Origin: CAYFIW01 sp964500645
GTDB lineage: Bacteria; Chloroflexota; Dehalococcoidia; Lucifugimonadales; UBA826
Reading direction: 5' to 3'
NCBI GenBank assembly: GCA_964500645.1
Contig: CAZCOH010000003.1
Coordinates: 1-64,000 of the forward strand
DNA: 64,000 nt
The notes under the pieces are model-generated. The model ran no database searches. It saw nothing but the letters and a program-made list of their open reading frames with translations, and was not told where the DNA came from. The translations under genes were made by a program, and so were the position numbers. Positions 42,558-51,521 of the stretch are shown one piece after another. Within the stretch, counting starts at the first letter, position 1. Each line of letters starts with the position of its first letter.

Positions 42558-44807
42558 ATGAATATAAAGAAAGTTGGATTTTTGTCAGGTACGGTTCTTG
42601 TAGCACTGCTTCTAGCTGTGTTGATAATTGCCTACGTACTTAATATTCGTGGTGAAAGTGACAAAAACAGTTTTCACCAGGACGATCTATATACAGTCTC
42701 AAAGCGGAATATAACAAGTGTGGTATCCATCAATGGAAATGTACGTTATTCAGCCATAGAAAAGCTTTCGTTTCCTGTTGGTGGTGAAATAGAAACGATT
42801 TTTGTTAGAGAAGGTCAAATCATTGCTGAAGGTGCTCACCTAGCTGAATTAGATAAGGAAATAAGGCTTTCGTTGGACAGTGAATTAGCTGAGTTACAAA
42901 AACTTCTGCAGGATGCGGTTTACTCACTAGATCATATGAATAATTTTGAGTCCTCACTCAGGATAGCTGATGTACAGAAAAAACTTTGGTTGGCAAAAGA
43001 GAATCTAAGGGAATCTAAAGAAAGTTTAGACTCCTTGACAACACCTTCTGATGAAGAAATTTCGACAGCAACCATGGAAATTTTAAATCGTCAGAAAGAC
43101 TTATCTTCCGCGGAAGAGGCTTTGCTTGAGTTTGAATCCGAAAACCCTCAAACTCTTGCCGATTTAGAACATGATCATGCAATCGCAGTTAATAACTTGG
43201 ATTCTGTAGAGGAAACTTATGAAGCCTTAATGTTAAGCCCAGACGTGGCTGGAGTAGAGAACTTAGAGAGGATCATAGAGTCAGCTTCTACCACATTGTA
43301 TGCGGCTGTAATTGAGGCTGAGTTATCTAAAACGGAATGGCAGGAAAAGATTGATGCTGCTGAGGTAGCACACTTAGAAAATGAGGAAAACTACATTTTG
43401 TTCTGGCGAAGATGGTTTGGGGTTGAAGATGTAGGCTTACTAGATTATGAACCTGCGGCTGTATATGGGAATTGGGGAATAGATTTAGACTACGAATTTG
43501 ATCGTAATGCACGTAGTAATGATGTTAGAAAATTCATAGCAAACTTTTCCCCGGATCATGGTCCAAATGTCTGGAGCGATATATCTATTTTAACGTGGTT
43601 GGCGTTCTATCCCGGAGTAATACACGGAACCTGTGACGATTTATCGCTAAGGGATGGTGAGTTGTGTGTAGACAGAGAGCTTAATGATGCTTGGGATACC
43701 ATGATGTCTTCTCGCCTAGAACTGGAAAAAATGAAGACTTTGGCGAAAAAAAATCACCATTTGCATGACGACAACGTAAGAAAAGCAAGAGACACTTATC
43801 AAGGGCAGTTGACAGTGCTAGAAGATTTTCTAGAGGGCCCAAAGCAATCTGCAATTGCATATGCAAAGTCCAATGTCTCATTGGCTAAATCGGCGCTGGA
43901 TTCCTCAAAGAGAGCCCTTGATCAGGCTTATGAAAAATTACTTTTCGAGACCGAGTTACAAAAGCAATTAGTGGACGTTTTGAAATATCAGCTTGCTGAT
44001 GCTGAGGATAACCTAACGTCGTTGTTGCAAGGCCCTAATGAATTTCAATTCGCTGCCGCTCTAGCTGATGTAACTATGAAGGAAAACGAAGTAGCCTATG
44101 CTGAAAAAAGTCTATTGATGGTAGAAGAAATTTTGTCTATAGACTTATCTATTCAAGAGTCGGAAGTTAATAGACTGACACATAAGGTTTCTCAGCTAGA
44201 AAGAAAAGCTAATGATACCTTGATGAAATCTCCGTTTACATCAATAGTTTTGTCTGTATTAAAGGCCGAAGGAGATACAGTAAATTCAAATGAAGACGTG
44301 TTAGAAATTGCTGACTCGAAAATCTTTGATCTAGAGGGATTCGTAGATGAAATAGATGTGTTAAATCTTAGTGAAGATTTATCGGTGCTAGTAAGGTTAG
44401 ATGCCTCAAGATCAGAAACATTTACAGGGACGTTAGTAGACATTGGGGTCACACCAGTAATCCACCAAGGCGTAGTTTCCTATCCCGTAAAAATTTCTTT
44501 AGATAATCCAGATTCATTTCAGTTGCTGGATGGTTTGTCGGGAATAGGAGACATAATCATTAGGGAATCCTTGTCAGTGATTTCAGTCCCTATATCGGCT
44601 ATTCATGGTAAGGGTGACAACTCTTTCGTATTATTGAAATCGGGAGATGACTTTATTGAAAGACGGGTAACGACAGGGCATGGTGATGATTTTTGGGTGG
44701 CTATTAACGACGGTCTTAAAGAAGGTGACCAAGTCATAGTTGAAAACAAGCCAATTGATAATCAAGAATTTAATATAAAGTCACTAAGGCAACTGCGAAA
44801 AAAGTGA
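42558..44807 (+). CDS. HlyD/MacA-type membrane fusion protein with large inserted region
   Basis: The protein has 749 residues. An N-terminal membrane helix (VLVALLLAVLIIAYVL) is followed by a split lipoyl half (FPVGGEIETIFVREGQIIAE), long coiled-coil helices, the second half (LMKSPFTSIVLSV, EGDTVNSNEDVLEIAD) and a beta-barrel end with IPVSAIHG-like VISVPISAIHGKGDN. It is almost twice the usual length. Around residues 275-385 an aromatic-rich region (FWRRWFGVEDVG, then CDDLSLRDGELC) interrupts the coiled coil. The next gene is the permease; no ATPase gene lies between. Confidence 0.83.
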   Translation: MNIKKVGFLSGTVLVALLLAVLIIAYVLNIRGESDKNSFHQDDLYTVSKRNITSVVSINGNVRYSAIEKLSFPVGGEIETIFVREGQIIAEGAHLAELDKEIRLSLDSELAELQKLLQDAVYSLDHMNNFESSLRIADVQKKLWLAKENLRESKESLDSLTTPSDEEISTATMEILNRQKDLSSAEEALLEFESENPQTLADLEHDHAIAVNNLDSVEETYEALMLSPDVAGVENLERIIESASTTLYAAVIEAELSKTEWQEKIDAAEVAHLENEENYILFWRRWFGVEDVGLLDYEPAAVYGNWGIDLDYEFDRNARSNDVRKFIANFSPDHGPNVWSDISILTWLAFYPGVIHGTCDDLSLRDGELCVDRELNDAWDTMMSSRLELEKMKTLAKKNHHLHDDNVRKARDTYQGQLTVLEDFLEGPKQSAIAYAKSNVSLAKSALDSSKRALDQAYEKLLFETELQKQLVDVLKYQLADAEDNLTSLLQGPNEFQFAAALADVTMKENEVAYAEKSLLMVEEILSIDLSIQESEVNRLTHKVSQLERKANDTLMKSPFTSIVLSVLKAEGDTVNSNEDVLEIADSKIFDLEGFVDEIDVLNLSEDLSVLVRLDASRSETFTGTLVDIGVTPVIHQGVVSYPVKISLDNPDSFQLLDGLSGIGDIIIRESLSVISVPISAIHGKGDNSFVLLKSGDDFIERRVTTGHGDDFWVAINDGLKEGDQVIVENKPIDNQEFNIKSLRQLRKK

Positions 44808-44898
44808 TAAGACTAATCACGAAAAATTTCTCCAATAATTATTTTTTGCTGAATGCCTGCAGATTCAGTGAACTTGATAGACGTTCAAAGACAATGAC

Positions 44899-46116
44899 AT
44901 GAGAGTTGTTGATGTTTTATTAATATCTGTATTGTCTCTCAAGGTAAATAAGTTGCGTTCGCTGTTGGCTCTGTTAGGTATTGTTATAGGCGTGACCGCA
45001 GTAACGACACTTATGTCTATCGGCAGAGGAGTCCAAGATTCAATCACCAGCAGTTTGCAGTCGCTTGGAACTAACCTAATTTTTGTGTCTCACGAAGGCG
45101 ATAGACCCAACAATTTGTCCGCGGAAGATGCTAGTCATATAGAAGCGTTACTAGGGGACTCATGGGTTAATGGTATTGCTCCAGAAATAGTTACTAATTC
45201 CAAGGTGATTTACGGTGAGGAAAATCAGACGGCGACTATTGTAGGTGTTACGGCTGACTATCGTAAGGTGAGAAATATAGAGATGAAAGTCGGACAATTT
45301 ATCTCAGAAGTCCATGTTGATCAGATTAACAATGTGGCTGCTATCGGATCTTCAATAAAAGATGACTTTTTTGGCATTTCTAATCCTGTAGGACAAGAAC
45401 TCAAAATTGGCAATAAACGATTTACTGTAATAGGAGTTTTAGAAAGTCACGGAGGACAAAGTTTTACTTCGGTTGATAACCGTATTTTTCTTCCAATAAC
45501 TACCGCTCATTACCGACTTAATCGTGAGAAGACGGCAAATGGGGAAATGGGGGTTTCACTTATTAGTGTGCAGGCTAGAAAACACGATATGGTTGATGAA
45601 ACGATTGGAAAACTGGTGGAAATATTAAGGGAAAGACACAAAGCAGTTGAAGAAGATGATTTTAGAGTTACAAATATGGAAGATGCTGTCGAAGCTGCAA
45701 AGGAAGCAACAAATTTCATCGTATTTTTTCTTGGAAGTGTAGCTGGGATATCACTTCTAGTCGGAGGTATTGGCATAATGAATATCATGCTTGTGTCGGT
45801 AACGGAGAGGACTAGAGAAATAGGTGTAAGAAAAGCGCTGGGAGCTAGAAAACTAGATATTCTAATTCAATTTATATCGGAGGCTGTTTTCTTAAGTATA
45901 GGTGGAGGGTTATTGGGAATTATTTTGGGATATGTGATTTCAAGATTGCTTGATGGAATATCGATGTCAAATAGCTCTACTTTAAGTACTTCTTTCGGTT
46001 TCGATGTAGGGCTTCTAGCTTTATTAGTTTCCATATCAATCGGATTGTTTTTCGGTATTTTCCCAGCCTTTAGAGCTTCGTTGATGCACCCAATAGATGC
46101 ACTGAGATATCAGTGA
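44899..46116 (+). CDS. MacB/FtsX-family ABC transporter permease
   Basis: The protein has 405 residues. NKLRSLLALLGIVIGVTAVT begins the MacB_PCD domain, followed by an extracytoplasmic region and the FtsX core GGIGIMNIMLVSVTERTREI then GVRKALGARK. Three further helices complete the fold. It should work with the preceding adaptor and a separate ATPase, which is missing from this neighbourhood. Export substrate (antibiotic, lipid or peptide) is unknown. Confidence 0.88.
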   Translation: MRVVDVLLISVLSLKVNKLRSLLALLGIVIGVTAVTTLMSIGRGVQDSITSSLQSLGTNLIFVSHEGDRPNNLSAEDASHIEALLGDSWVNGIAPEIVTNSKVIYGEENQTATIVGVTADYRKVRNIEMKVGQFISEVHVDQINNVAAIGSSIKDDFFGISNPVGQELKIGNKRFTVIGVLESHGGQSFTSVDNRIFLPITTAHYRLNREKTANGEMGVSLISVQARKHDMVDETIGKLVEILRERHKAVEEDDFRVTNMEDAVEAAKEATNFIVFFLGSVAGISLLVGGIGIMNIMLVSVTERTREIGVRKALGARKLDILIQFISEAVFLSIGGGLLGIILGYVISRLLDGISMSNSSTLSTSFGFDVGLLALLVSISIGLFFGIFPAFRASLMHPIDALRYQ

Positions 46117-46174
46117 AGCTGTATGTCAGCCTTAGTGATTTTAATGTGGTTCAGACTTCCAAGGTGCTATTTGC

Positions 46175-47404
46175 TTGGATATGAATAGGGAAATAAATCC
46201 AAATAAAATAGGTATTTGTTCTTGGATTATCTACGATATGTCCAGCACACTATTTTTTTCTGGTGTTGTTGGCTTAGTTTTTCCACTTTGGGTGACTGGA
46301 CCTATGGGTGGAAATGACGCGACAGTGGGATATACGTTGACCGTATCAATGATACTGGTGTTTTTCCTGTCTCCATTTCTCGGAGTTTTTTCGGATTCCA
46401 TAAAGAAGAGAATGCCGTTTATATTGATTCTCACCTTGCTGGGTTTTTTCATGATAATGTCTGTTGGTACCTTCACATACGAGGTTTCCATAATAATTTT
46501 CTGCATAGCTGCATCTTGCCTACATCTTGTTGGGATTTTCTATAATGGAATGTTATCGGATATAACTACTAGGAAAAACGTGGGATACATAGGAGGTATT
46601 GGGGTTGGTATTGGGTATGTAGGAGGTATTTTAGCGGTGCTTTTGGGGGTACTTTTTCTTGAAAGCATGGGTCATGTTTTTCTTTTCAGAGTAATGGCTA
46701 TTACTTCTTTAATTTTGGCAACGCCACTTTTAATTGTGGGTAATTACAGGACTATGAAAGGTCCTTCGGTTTCAATTTATAGACTGTTACTGGTTTCCGT
46801 AAAGTTCACTTCACTGGCGGTGACTAAATCTTTTAAAGACAGAAATTGGATGTTTTTTCTCTTTGCTAGATTTTGGTATCTATGGGCGGTAAATGCAGCT
46901 TCTTTCTTTGCTGTTTTGTACGGGGTAAATACAGTTGAATTGTCAGAAAGAGAGGTACAGTTGATCCTTTTGTTGGGAATAGTAACAGGTATTCCAATGG
47001 GATTGTTTTGGGGTCGGGTTACTGATCGTATGGGTCCACTTTTCGTAATGAAGATCAACGTTTTTGTCTGGGTTATTATTTTGTCTTTGGCGGCTTCCAT
47101 TCCAGTATTCGATCTTCAGAAAGAATTATGGTGGTTAGTAGGCCCTTTCAGTGGATCAGCCTTGGCAGGGTTGTATGTTTCGGAACGTCCTTTTGTATTG
47201 TCACTTGCGGGACGAAATCAAATAGGAGAATTTTTCGGCGTATTTAATATGGCTGGAAGACTTGCAGCCATCGTCGGACCATTTTCGTGGGGGTTTATAT
47301 CAGTTACATTGGGGTTGGGGCAGACTGCAGCCATAATCTGCCTCGCCATCTGTGTGGTAATAGCATTGGGCATACTTATGTCCGTAAAAGCCCCTGGAAC
47401 ATAA
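46175..47404 (+). CDS. MFS permease, Atg22/UMF1-like
   Basis: The protein has 409 residues and about twelve helices. SWIIYDMSSTLFFSGVVGLV resembles the start of Atg22/UMF1-type permeases (nutrient efflux), and LLGIVTGIPMGLFWGRVTDR is the mid-loop of the major facilitator fold. The start may be TTG 46175 (AAGGTG 8 bases upstream) or ATG 46181. It lies 58 bases after the MacB-type permease and probably shares its transcript. Substrate not assignable. Confidence 0.8.
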   Translation: MDMNREINPNKIGICSWIIYDMSSTLFFSGVVGLVFPLWVTGPMGGNDATVGYTLTVSMILVFFLSPFLGVFSDSIKKRMPFILILTLLGFFMIMSVGTFTYEVSIIIFCIAASCLHLVGIFYNGMLSDITTRKNVGYIGGIGVGIGYVGGILAVLLGVLFLESMGHVFLFRVMAITSLILATPLLIVGNYRTMKGPSVSIYRLLLVSVKFTSLAVTKSFKDRNWMFFLFARFWYLWAVNAASFFAVLYGVNTVELSEREVQLILLLGIVTGIPMGLFWGRVTDRMGPLFVMKINVFVWVIILSLAASIPVFDLQKELWWLVGPFSGSALAGLYVSERPFVLSLAGRNQIGEFFGVFNMAGRLAAIVGPFSWGFISVTLGLGQTAAIICLAICVVIALGILMSVKAPGT

Positions 47405-47435
47405 TCTTATTTTCAGTTGTTAAAAACCAAATTTA

Positions 47436-48326
47436 TTACGGTGAAACGGCCAATTCTGTTAACAATTTTTTTGTAGATACAATGTGTTTGTTTAGGCGCA
47501 TTTTTTCCGGTTCAATTCCCAGTGCAAGCCCCACAAGTTGAGGGAGATGAATTATGGGGAGGTCAATTTCCCTCTTAGCCATCGACGATGCGTTTGGTTG
47601 ATATCCATCGAGATTCAGGTGACACAGAGGACACGGGGTCACCATAGCATCAGCTCCTCGGTCTTTGGCATCTGATGTGTGGTTTGCAACCATTTTCACT
47701 GAGTTTTCAGGGTTAATAGTTAGTATAGGGAATCCGCAGCAAAGGGTTTTACCTGGAAAATCTACGACTTCCCCTCCAACGGCTTCAATAACTAATTCCA
47801 AGGCTTGTTTTCTTTCGGGTTTTTCGTTAAAACCAAGGGCTTCTGAAGGTCTGACGATGTAACAACCGTAAAATGGGGCTAGCTTCAGACCGTCCAGCTT
47901 TCGGACAATTTTGGATTCGAAAACTTCCATTCCTAGATCTTCTGCAATTATCCACAACAAGTGCTTGGGTTCTACGGTTCCTTTGTATTCTAGACCTTCC
48001 TCTCGAAGGTCCTCATTTATTGAGGCAAGATATTCGGGATCTTTTAAGAGGCGCTGATTTGCTTGTGCCATCACACCCTGACAAGTACTGCAGATAGTCA
48101 TTAAAGGGAGGCCAGACTTTTCCACCATAGCAAAAGTGCGCGCGTTTAGTGTGTCTCCCAGTCGTTCATTTTTTTCTTGGAGTACTCCCGCACCTGTACA
48201 AGAAGCCCCTTTTAAGGCATCTTCATCCAGTTCTAAACCAAGTATTTGGCAAACTTCTATTGTGGCGGAGTAGAGTTCAGGGCAAGCACCCCGAGAAACA
48301 CAACCGGGATAAAAAGCATATTTCAT
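47436..48326 (-). CDS. HdrB-like subunit of type E succinate dehydrogenase (SdhE-type)
   Basis: The protein has 296 residues. The cysteine-rich CCG-type domains are visible: YPGCVSRGACPELY and CTGAG...CSTC in the first half, YGCYIVRP and CCGFPILT with TPCPLCHLNLD in the second. This is the fold of heterodisulfide reductase subunit B. In type E succinate dehydrogenases/fumarate reductases such a protein replaces the haem-bearing membrane anchors. Its start overlaps the sdhB stop by ATGA, supporting one complex. Confidence 0.88.
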   Translation of the reverse strand: MKYAFYPGCVSRGACPELYSATIEVCQILGLELDEDALKGASCTGAGVLQEKNERLGDTLNARTFAMVEKSGLPLMTICSTCQGVMAQANQRLLKDPEYLASINEDLREEGLEYKGTVEPKHLLWIIAEDLGMEVFESKIVRKLDGLKLAPFYGCYIVRPSEALGFNEKPERKQALELVIEAVGGEVVDFPGKTLCCGFPILTINPENSVKMVANHTSDAKDRGADAMVTPCPLCHLNLDGYQPNASSMAKREIDLPIIHLPQLVGLALGIEPEKMRLNKHIVSTKKLLTELAVSP

Positions 48327-49279
48327 TTCTTCCCCTCAACTTTGTCAAAGATTCTTTTTATATTTTCCGAACCAGGTAATTTTTTATGAATTATTGGTGG
48401 GACTTTTCCTGCCCTTTGCGAACGTATGGCCAATGGTATTAGCCCGATCATAGCTTTTATGTTGAATATCCCAAAACTTTTTATCGGTAGCTTTAATTCA
48501 TCGAGCCATCCGGAATGTCTGACCGAATCTACGAAGGCGTTTGCGTGCCTAGCTCCATTGGTGTTTTCATGCCCTGCTTCCATTACTTTTTCTCTGAGTG
48601 CCATTATTCTGTCCATTGGAGCCACTCCTTTTGGACATACTTCGACACATTTCATACACCTTGTACAATCCCATACTCCACCTGACTTGTTAAGATTGCT
48701 AAGACGTTCTTCCTGTGCATCATCTCTAGGATCTCCTACAAACCTGTACGACTTGGCTAATGCCGCCGGACCCAGGAAATTTTCGTCCACCTCCATTACC
48801 GTACAATCAGATACACATGCTCCACATAGAATACATGAGACTACTCCTGCTAGATGAAGCATATCCTCGTCGGGAGCCAAATATTCTGTTTCAGGCTCTT
48901 CCCCTTCCGGCTGTAACCAGGGTTCTACAGCCTTAACATTTTTCCAAAATGGCTGGAAGTCTACTACAAGATCTTTAATAACAGGTAAATTACCTGCAGG
49001 CTCGACCGTTATGGCAGATCCATCTTTAGGCAACATGTCTATTATTTTGGTGTTACATGCTAGACCTGCCTCACCATTTACTCTCATGGCGCATGATCCG
49101 CAAATGGCGCTTCTACATGAGCATCGAAGGCTCAGAGTTCCGTCCACGTCTTCCCTGATCTGAATGAGAGCATCCAAAATCGTAGAGGAATCATCCATTT
49201 CAATTTGGTATTCTTGAAAATGTGCGACGGTATTTGTAGATTCTGGGTCGTATCTGCGAACGCTCAATTTAACTTGCAT
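48323..49279 (-). CDS. sdhB: Succinate dehydrogenase/fumarate reductase iron-sulfur subunit
   Basis: The protein has 318 residues. The 2Fe-2S site is CRSAICGSC (C55, C60, C63) plus C75. Cluster 2 is CILCGACVSDC (C149, C152, C155, C159). The third motif is CTRCMKCVEVCP (C205, C208, C211, C215); the usual subunit has a non-Cys residue at the C208 position, so the third centre could be 4Fe-4S instead of 3Fe-4S, as known for type E enzymes. A long C-terminal tail ends with basic residues. It lies between sdhA and sdhE. Confidence 0.94.
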   Translation of the reverse strand: MQVKLSVRRYDPESTNTVAHFQEYQIEMDDSSTILDALIQIREDVDGTLSLRCSCRSAICGSCAMRVNGEAGLACNTKIIDMLPKDGSAITVEPAGNLPVIKDLVVDFQPFWKNVKAVEPWLQPEGEEPETEYLAPDEDMLHLAGVVSCILCGACVSDCTVMEVDENFLGPAALAKSYRFVGDPRDDAQEERLSNLNKSGGVWDCTRCMKCVEVCPKGVAPMDRIMALREKVMEAGHENTNGARHANAFVDSVRHSGWLDELKLPIKSFGIFNIKAMIGLIPLAIRSQRAGKVPPIIHKKLPGSENIKRIFDKVEGKK

Positions 49280-49299
49280 ATTGTTCGATTCCTATTAGC

Positions 49300-50973
49300 C
49301 TAGTACTGTCTAACGGTGGGAGTCCAATCGGTTATCACTACATCTTTGTATGATAGATTTGGTTTGCCTTCTACATCCGTAACTACTATATGTTTTAGCC
49401 AGTTTTCGTCATCCCTGTCAGGCATGTCGGTTCTTGTGTGTGCCCCTCTACTTTCTGTTCTATCACTGGCACTTACTGCAATAGCTTCTGCACACTCTGT
49501 CATGAAGTCCAATTCCAAAGTGAATATTAAATTTGTGTTGAAAGTTTTAGTTTTATCAGCCACATATACCGATTTTGCACGCTCTTTTATGGCTGCAATT
49601 TTTTTAACGCCCTCGGACATACCATGTTCTTCCCGAAACACCCCAAAATGTTCCTTCATAGTCGTTCCCATATCGAATCTAATTTGCCCAAACGACTCAT
49701 TTTTTTCGTTGGATAACAATCTTTGTATGTTGTCCTTGTCTGAGTTTGCTGCCGAGTCATCAATATTTAAGTGTGTTTTGTTTCTGCTTAACTCTGCAGC
49801 ATGCACCCCTGATCTACGACCGAACACCAAGGTGTCTAGTAGAGAATTTGCACCTAGTCTATTACCCCCATGAACACTGACACAGGCTACTTCACCGGCA
49901 GCATACAGACCTGGAACGTCGGTTTCTCCATCTATATTTGCTTTCACTCCGCCCATTTGATAGTGCATGCCTGGCATAATTGGTACAGGTTCCTTCACCA
50001 TATCAACATTTGCAAAGTCCATTGCCAATTCTCTGATTTGCGATAGCCTTTCACTAATGTATTTTTCACCCAGATGTCTGAGATCTAAAAGAACACATCC
50101 GTCTATGCCCCTTCCCTCATTTATTTCTGTCTGCTCGCACCTTGATACGACGTCTCTAGAAGCAAGTTCTTTAAATTCAGGTGCATACTTCAACATAAAT
50201 CTGTCATTTTCTGAGTTTAGAAGATATGCGCCTTCGCCTCTGGCCGCTTCACTAATTAAAACCCCACTGCCTTTTAATGTGGTTGGGTGATATTGAACCA
50301 TTTCCATATCCATGAGTGAGGCGCCAGCCTGATAGGCTAGGGTCATGCCGTCGCCAGTGCAAATCATCGCATTGGTACTTGGTTCAAATACTCTTCCTAA
50401 TCCACCTGCGGCCATTATTACTGCCTTAGCCCTAACTACCTCGATTTTTCCTGTTCTTATATCCATCATTACCACGCCACCGCAAACCCCATCTCTCACA
50501 ATTAAGGAAAGTACGAACCATTCTTCATAGACAAATGCCCCAGCTTTCACTATTTGTTCGTATAAGACATGCAGAAGTGCTTGCCCGGTGAAGTCCGCAA
50601 CAAAAAATGTTCTATCTTTACGTTGTCCCCCGAAACTTCTTGTACCCAGCCTACCTTCCTCATCTCTGTTGAAAATGGCTCCCATGTGTTCCATGGCGAT
50701 TACTTCCGATCCGGCTTCCCTGCACATTACCTCAATAGCATCTTGATCACCTAAAAAGTCACTGCCCTTTATCGTGTCGTACGCGTGGTCTTTCCAATCG
50801 TCTCCTCGGTCTGTAAGGGCGGCATTTATGCCGCCTTGAGCAGCATTAGAATGACTTCGTACTGGATGCACTTTTGAGACGACTGCAACGTCTGCGCCCG
50901 CTTCTTTTGCTGAAAGCGCAGCTCTCATACCTGCTAGTCCTGCACCAATAATTAAAACATCGTGATCTTGCAT
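49300..50973 (-). CDS. sdhA: Succinate dehydrogenase/fumarate reductase flavoprotein subunit
   Basis: The protein has 557 residues. The Rossmann start is VLIIGAGLAGMRAALSA. RSHSNAAQGGINAAL holds the His for covalent FAD. The active site includes MVQYHPTTLKG, ISEAARGEGAYLLN and HGGNRLGANSLLDTLVFGRR. It oxidises succinate or reduces fumarate. ATG 50973 follows a run of T and is preferred to a longer frame. It is first of the sdhA-sdhB-sdhE unit. Confidence 0.95.
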   Translation of the reverse strand: MQDHDVLIIGAGLAGMRAALSAKEAGADVAVVSKVHPVRSHSNAAQGGINAALTDRGDDWKDHAYDTIKGSDFLGDQDAIEVMCREAGSEVIAMEHMGAIFNRDEEGRLGTRSFGGQRKDRTFFVADFTGQALLHVLYEQIVKAGAFVYEEWFVLSLIVRDGVCGGVVMMDIRTGKIEVVRAKAVIMAAGGLGRVFEPSTNAMICTGDGMTLAYQAGASLMDMEMVQYHPTTLKGSGVLISEAARGEGAYLLNSENDRFMLKYAPEFKELASRDVVSRCEQTEINEGRGIDGCVLLDLRHLGEKYISERLSQIRELAMDFANVDMVKEPVPIMPGMHYQMGGVKANIDGETDVPGLYAAGEVACVSVHGGNRLGANSLLDTLVFGRRSGVHAAELSRNKTHLNIDDSAANSDKDNIQRLLSNEKNESFGQIRFDMGTTMKEHFGVFREEHGMSEGVKKIAAIKERAKSVYVADKTKTFNTNLIFTLELDFMTECAEAIAVSASDRTESRGAHTRTDMPDRDDENWLKHIVVTDVEGKPNLSYKDVVITDWTPTVRQY

Positions 50974-51147
50974 TAAAAAAAGTACCCCCAAACTTACGAA
51001 CAACTCAACAGAAAACGATAGCACAGGGATTGTAACCTAACAATATGACGACGCATCTTTGGTCTACTATTTTTAGCATTGTTAATTTCTAGATTAAGAT
51101 TTCTCATTTAGTTGTTAGGGGAAAGCAATTTAAGTTATCCTTGTTCG

Positions 51148-51177
51148 TTGACGCGATATTTAAATGAGTGATAAAAT
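51148..51177 (+). promoter_or_regulatory. Promoter of the ilv-leu operon
   Basis: TTGACG (51148-51153) is separated by 18 bases from TAAAAT (51172-51177). Transcription from about 51184 would start at the beginning of the T-box leader. Confidence 0.5.
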
Positions 51178-51183
51178 CGTGCG

Positions 51184-51480
51184 CCTGCGTGGAGACTTTT
51201 TTAGTTTTCATTAAGGAACTGCATAATGATGCTTTGAGAGGGAGTAGTAACCGGAGGATACAGTTTACAGAGAAACCAAGGTTTGCTGAGACTTGGTGGT
51301 TGGATGAAACGGTGAACTCGCCCAGGAGCACATTTTCTAAAGCTTTGATATGTCTAGGGAAATGCGGTGGCTACGTTATAGCTAATGAGTGGCCTTTATA
51401 TGTTACTAAACATGTTCTGGCAACGTGGGTGGTACCACGGGATCTCTGTTTCCCGTCCCATATTTTGGGCGGGATTTTTG
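51184..51480 (+). promoter_or_regulatory. T-box riboswitch leader upstream of ilvB
   Basis: The leader carries the ordered T-box elements. GAGAGGGAGTAGTAA is at 51236-51250. AGAGA is followed by helix CCAAG (51276-51280)/CTTGG (51292-51296) with loop GTTTGCTGAGA. GAACTCGCCCAGGAGC begins at 51314. The T-box GGGTGGTACCACG is at 51427-51439. An attenuator hairpin at 51451-51474 (9 bp with one bulged T) is followed by a T run. The T-box variable base is T, pairing with tRNA discriminator A as in Leu, Ile and Val tRNAs. Uncharged tRNA would favour antitermination. The specifier codon was not assigned. Confidence 0.85.
51451..51479 (+). terminator. Attenuator of the ilvB T-box
   Basis: TCCCG-T-CCCA (51451-51460, one bulged T) pairs with TGGGCGGGA (51466-51474), followed by TTTTT. 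The left arm contains the CCCA that can alternatively pair with the T-box, giving the antiterminator. Confidence 0.8.
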
Positions 51481-51521
51481 TTTTTGGAAATAAATTACAT
51501 AGTTTAGTTGGGGTGACACAG

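Noticed and set aside
51168..51521. Long in-frame N-terminal extension of IlvB
   Set aside because: The region matches a T-box leader with a terminator, and the canonical acetolactate synthase N-terminus begins at 51522.
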